From Cohnella herbarum (GTDB lineage Bacteria; Bacillota; Bacilli; Paenibacillales; Paenibacillaceae), in assembly GCF_012849095.1 (NCBI RefSeq), contig NZ_CP051680.1:3994501-4058500 (forward strand): a stretch of 64,000 nucleotides of DNA, given 5' to 3'. Positions within the stretch are counted from its first letter, which is position 1, and every line of letters starts with the position of its first letter. A program made the translations under genes and the position numbers. This document shows positions 63,154-64,000 of this stretch, piece after piece. The notes below the pieces were generated by a model. The model ran no database searches and was not told the origin of the DNA. It worked only from the letters and a program-made list of their open reading frames with translations.

Positions 63154-64000
63154 TTATTCTCCGCCAACCCACACGTAACGTGCGATTACGATGACGAATA
63201 CGACCCACATGAGCCAGTGAATCTTGTGTTTCTTCTCGCCCGTAAGACTAGCTACGAAAGCAAGCAACACGTAAGAAACGATTCCGAAGGAAATTCCGTT
63301 AGCGATATTATAAGTGAATGCCATGATCGTGATCGTTAAGAATGCGGGAATTCCGATAACCAGGTCGGTAAAGTCGATTTCTTTAACCGATTGAACCATC
63401 AGTACGCCGACGATAATCAGCGCGGCGCTAGTCGCTGGTGCCGGAATAAGCAACGCGATCGGAAGAAGGAACAGGGAAAGCAAGAACAACACGCCGGTCG
63501 TTACGGAAGTCAATCCCGTGCGTCCGCCCGCGGCTACGCCCGCGGAACTTTCCACGTAGGCGGTTACCGTACTCGTTCCGAGCATCGCGCCGCCGCTGAC
63601 CGCTACCGCGTCAACGAACATCGCTTTACCGACTTTTTTCGTGCCTTCTTCTTTATTTTTGAAAAATCCGGCGCGGTTGGCCGTACCGACCAATGTTCCG
63701 AACGTATCGAATAGCTCAACGAAAGTAAAGGTTGCAATTGCCGTCAAGAGCCCCGTAGTGAAGAGGTCGGCAAAATCCATCGCCCAGAAGTTCAATTCGC
63801 CGAAATCCGGAGCCCAGTCCGCGCCTTTCAGCGAGCTGAAGCTTACGAGATCAACTCCCGGAAGCGCACCAATTAAGGTGATTAAGACCATACCGAGCAA
63901 GATTGCGCCTTTAACGCGCAGTACCATGAAAATCCCGATAATCCCGAGTCCAACGATGGTCAGCCATACGCTTGGATTCGCCAAGTGCCCCATCGAAAGC
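63154..64000 (-). CDS. pbuG: Purine permease, NCS2/AzgA family, C-terminal part
   Basis: The frame is open to the window edge (codons LS precede the first internal ATG), so the 5' end is outside. The remaining 280 residues hold about seven membrane helices and the family motifs FVELFDTFGTLVGTANRAGF and GTSTVTAYVESSAGVAAGGRTGL. The best match is the hypoxanthine/guanine permease PbuG rather than PbuX or uracil permeases. B. subtilis also has pbuG a short way upstream of purE. It probably has its own riboswitch upstream of the window. Confidence 0.9.
   Translation of the reverse strand, partial: LSMGHLANPSVWLTIVGLGIIGIFMVLRVKGAILLGMVLITLIGALPGVDLVSFSSLKGADWAPDFGELNFWAMDFADLFTTGLLTAIATFTFVELFDTFGTLVGTANRAGFFKNKEEGTKKVGKAMFVDAVAVSGGAMLGTSTVTAYVESSAGVAAGGRTGLTSVTTGVLFLLSLFLLPIALLIPAPATSAALIIVGVLMVQSVKEIDFTDLVIGIPAFLTITIMAFTYNIANGISFGIVSYVLLAFVASLTGEKKHKIHWLMWVVFVIVIARYVWVGGE

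Overview
This window reads as chromosome from a Gram-positive, spore-former-type Bacillota of the Paenibacillaceae (Paenibacillus/Cohnella group). The evidence is the B. subtilis-like purine operon with its leader, S-layer-homology (SLH) surface proteins, YesM/YesN-type sensor-regulator pairs next to Lpl-type sugar ABC transporters, strong GGAGG ribosome binding sites and T-tailed terminators. Almost everything is on the minus strand. No rRNA, tRNA, CRISPR array, prophage or complete insertion sequence was seen.

Left part (1-20.9 kb) is accessory and signalling DNA. It holds the end of a histidine kinase, then two sets that each combine a large SLH-anchored secreted protein with an unusual hybrid kinase carrying two different kinase modules (861-7818 and 11955-20437; the second set adds a transcription-factor-like response regulator). 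Between them lie a small unknown gene, a BlaI/M56 metallopeptidase pair with near-perfect operators, and a decayed toxin-like fragment. The stretch from about 4.2 to 11.8 kb looks visibly more A/T-rich than the rest, which could reflect transfer.

Middle part (20.9-47.9 kb) has conserved housekeeping genes (rlmCD, dgkB, yerC, yerB, a pit/DUF47 phosphate pair) in the same relative order downstream of pur as I recall for B. subtilis. They are interspersed with carbohydrate islands: a YesM-YesN-LplBCA system, a DUF1861 glycosidase-like gene, and a probable arabinan island (AraC regulator, binding lipoprotein, two permeases, GH43 and GH93-like enzymes with a candidate cre site). A 169-bp element with inverted-repeat ends sits between yesN and lplB.

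Right part (47.9-64 kb) is the complete de novo purine operon purE-K-B-C-S-Q-L-F-M-N-H-D, converting PRPP to IMP, preceded by the end of a purine permease gene (pbuG type). The purE leader shows a PurR box pair, a sigma-A-type promoter, a guanine-class riboswitch aptamer and an intrinsic terminator. The genes are tightly packed or overlapping except at three places (purC/purS, purF/purM, purH/purD), each of which holds its own array of hairpin-forming tandem repeats. Two of these unrelated arrays share a 51-bp period, and one shows compensatory base changes. These operon-internal arrays are the most unusual thing in the window.
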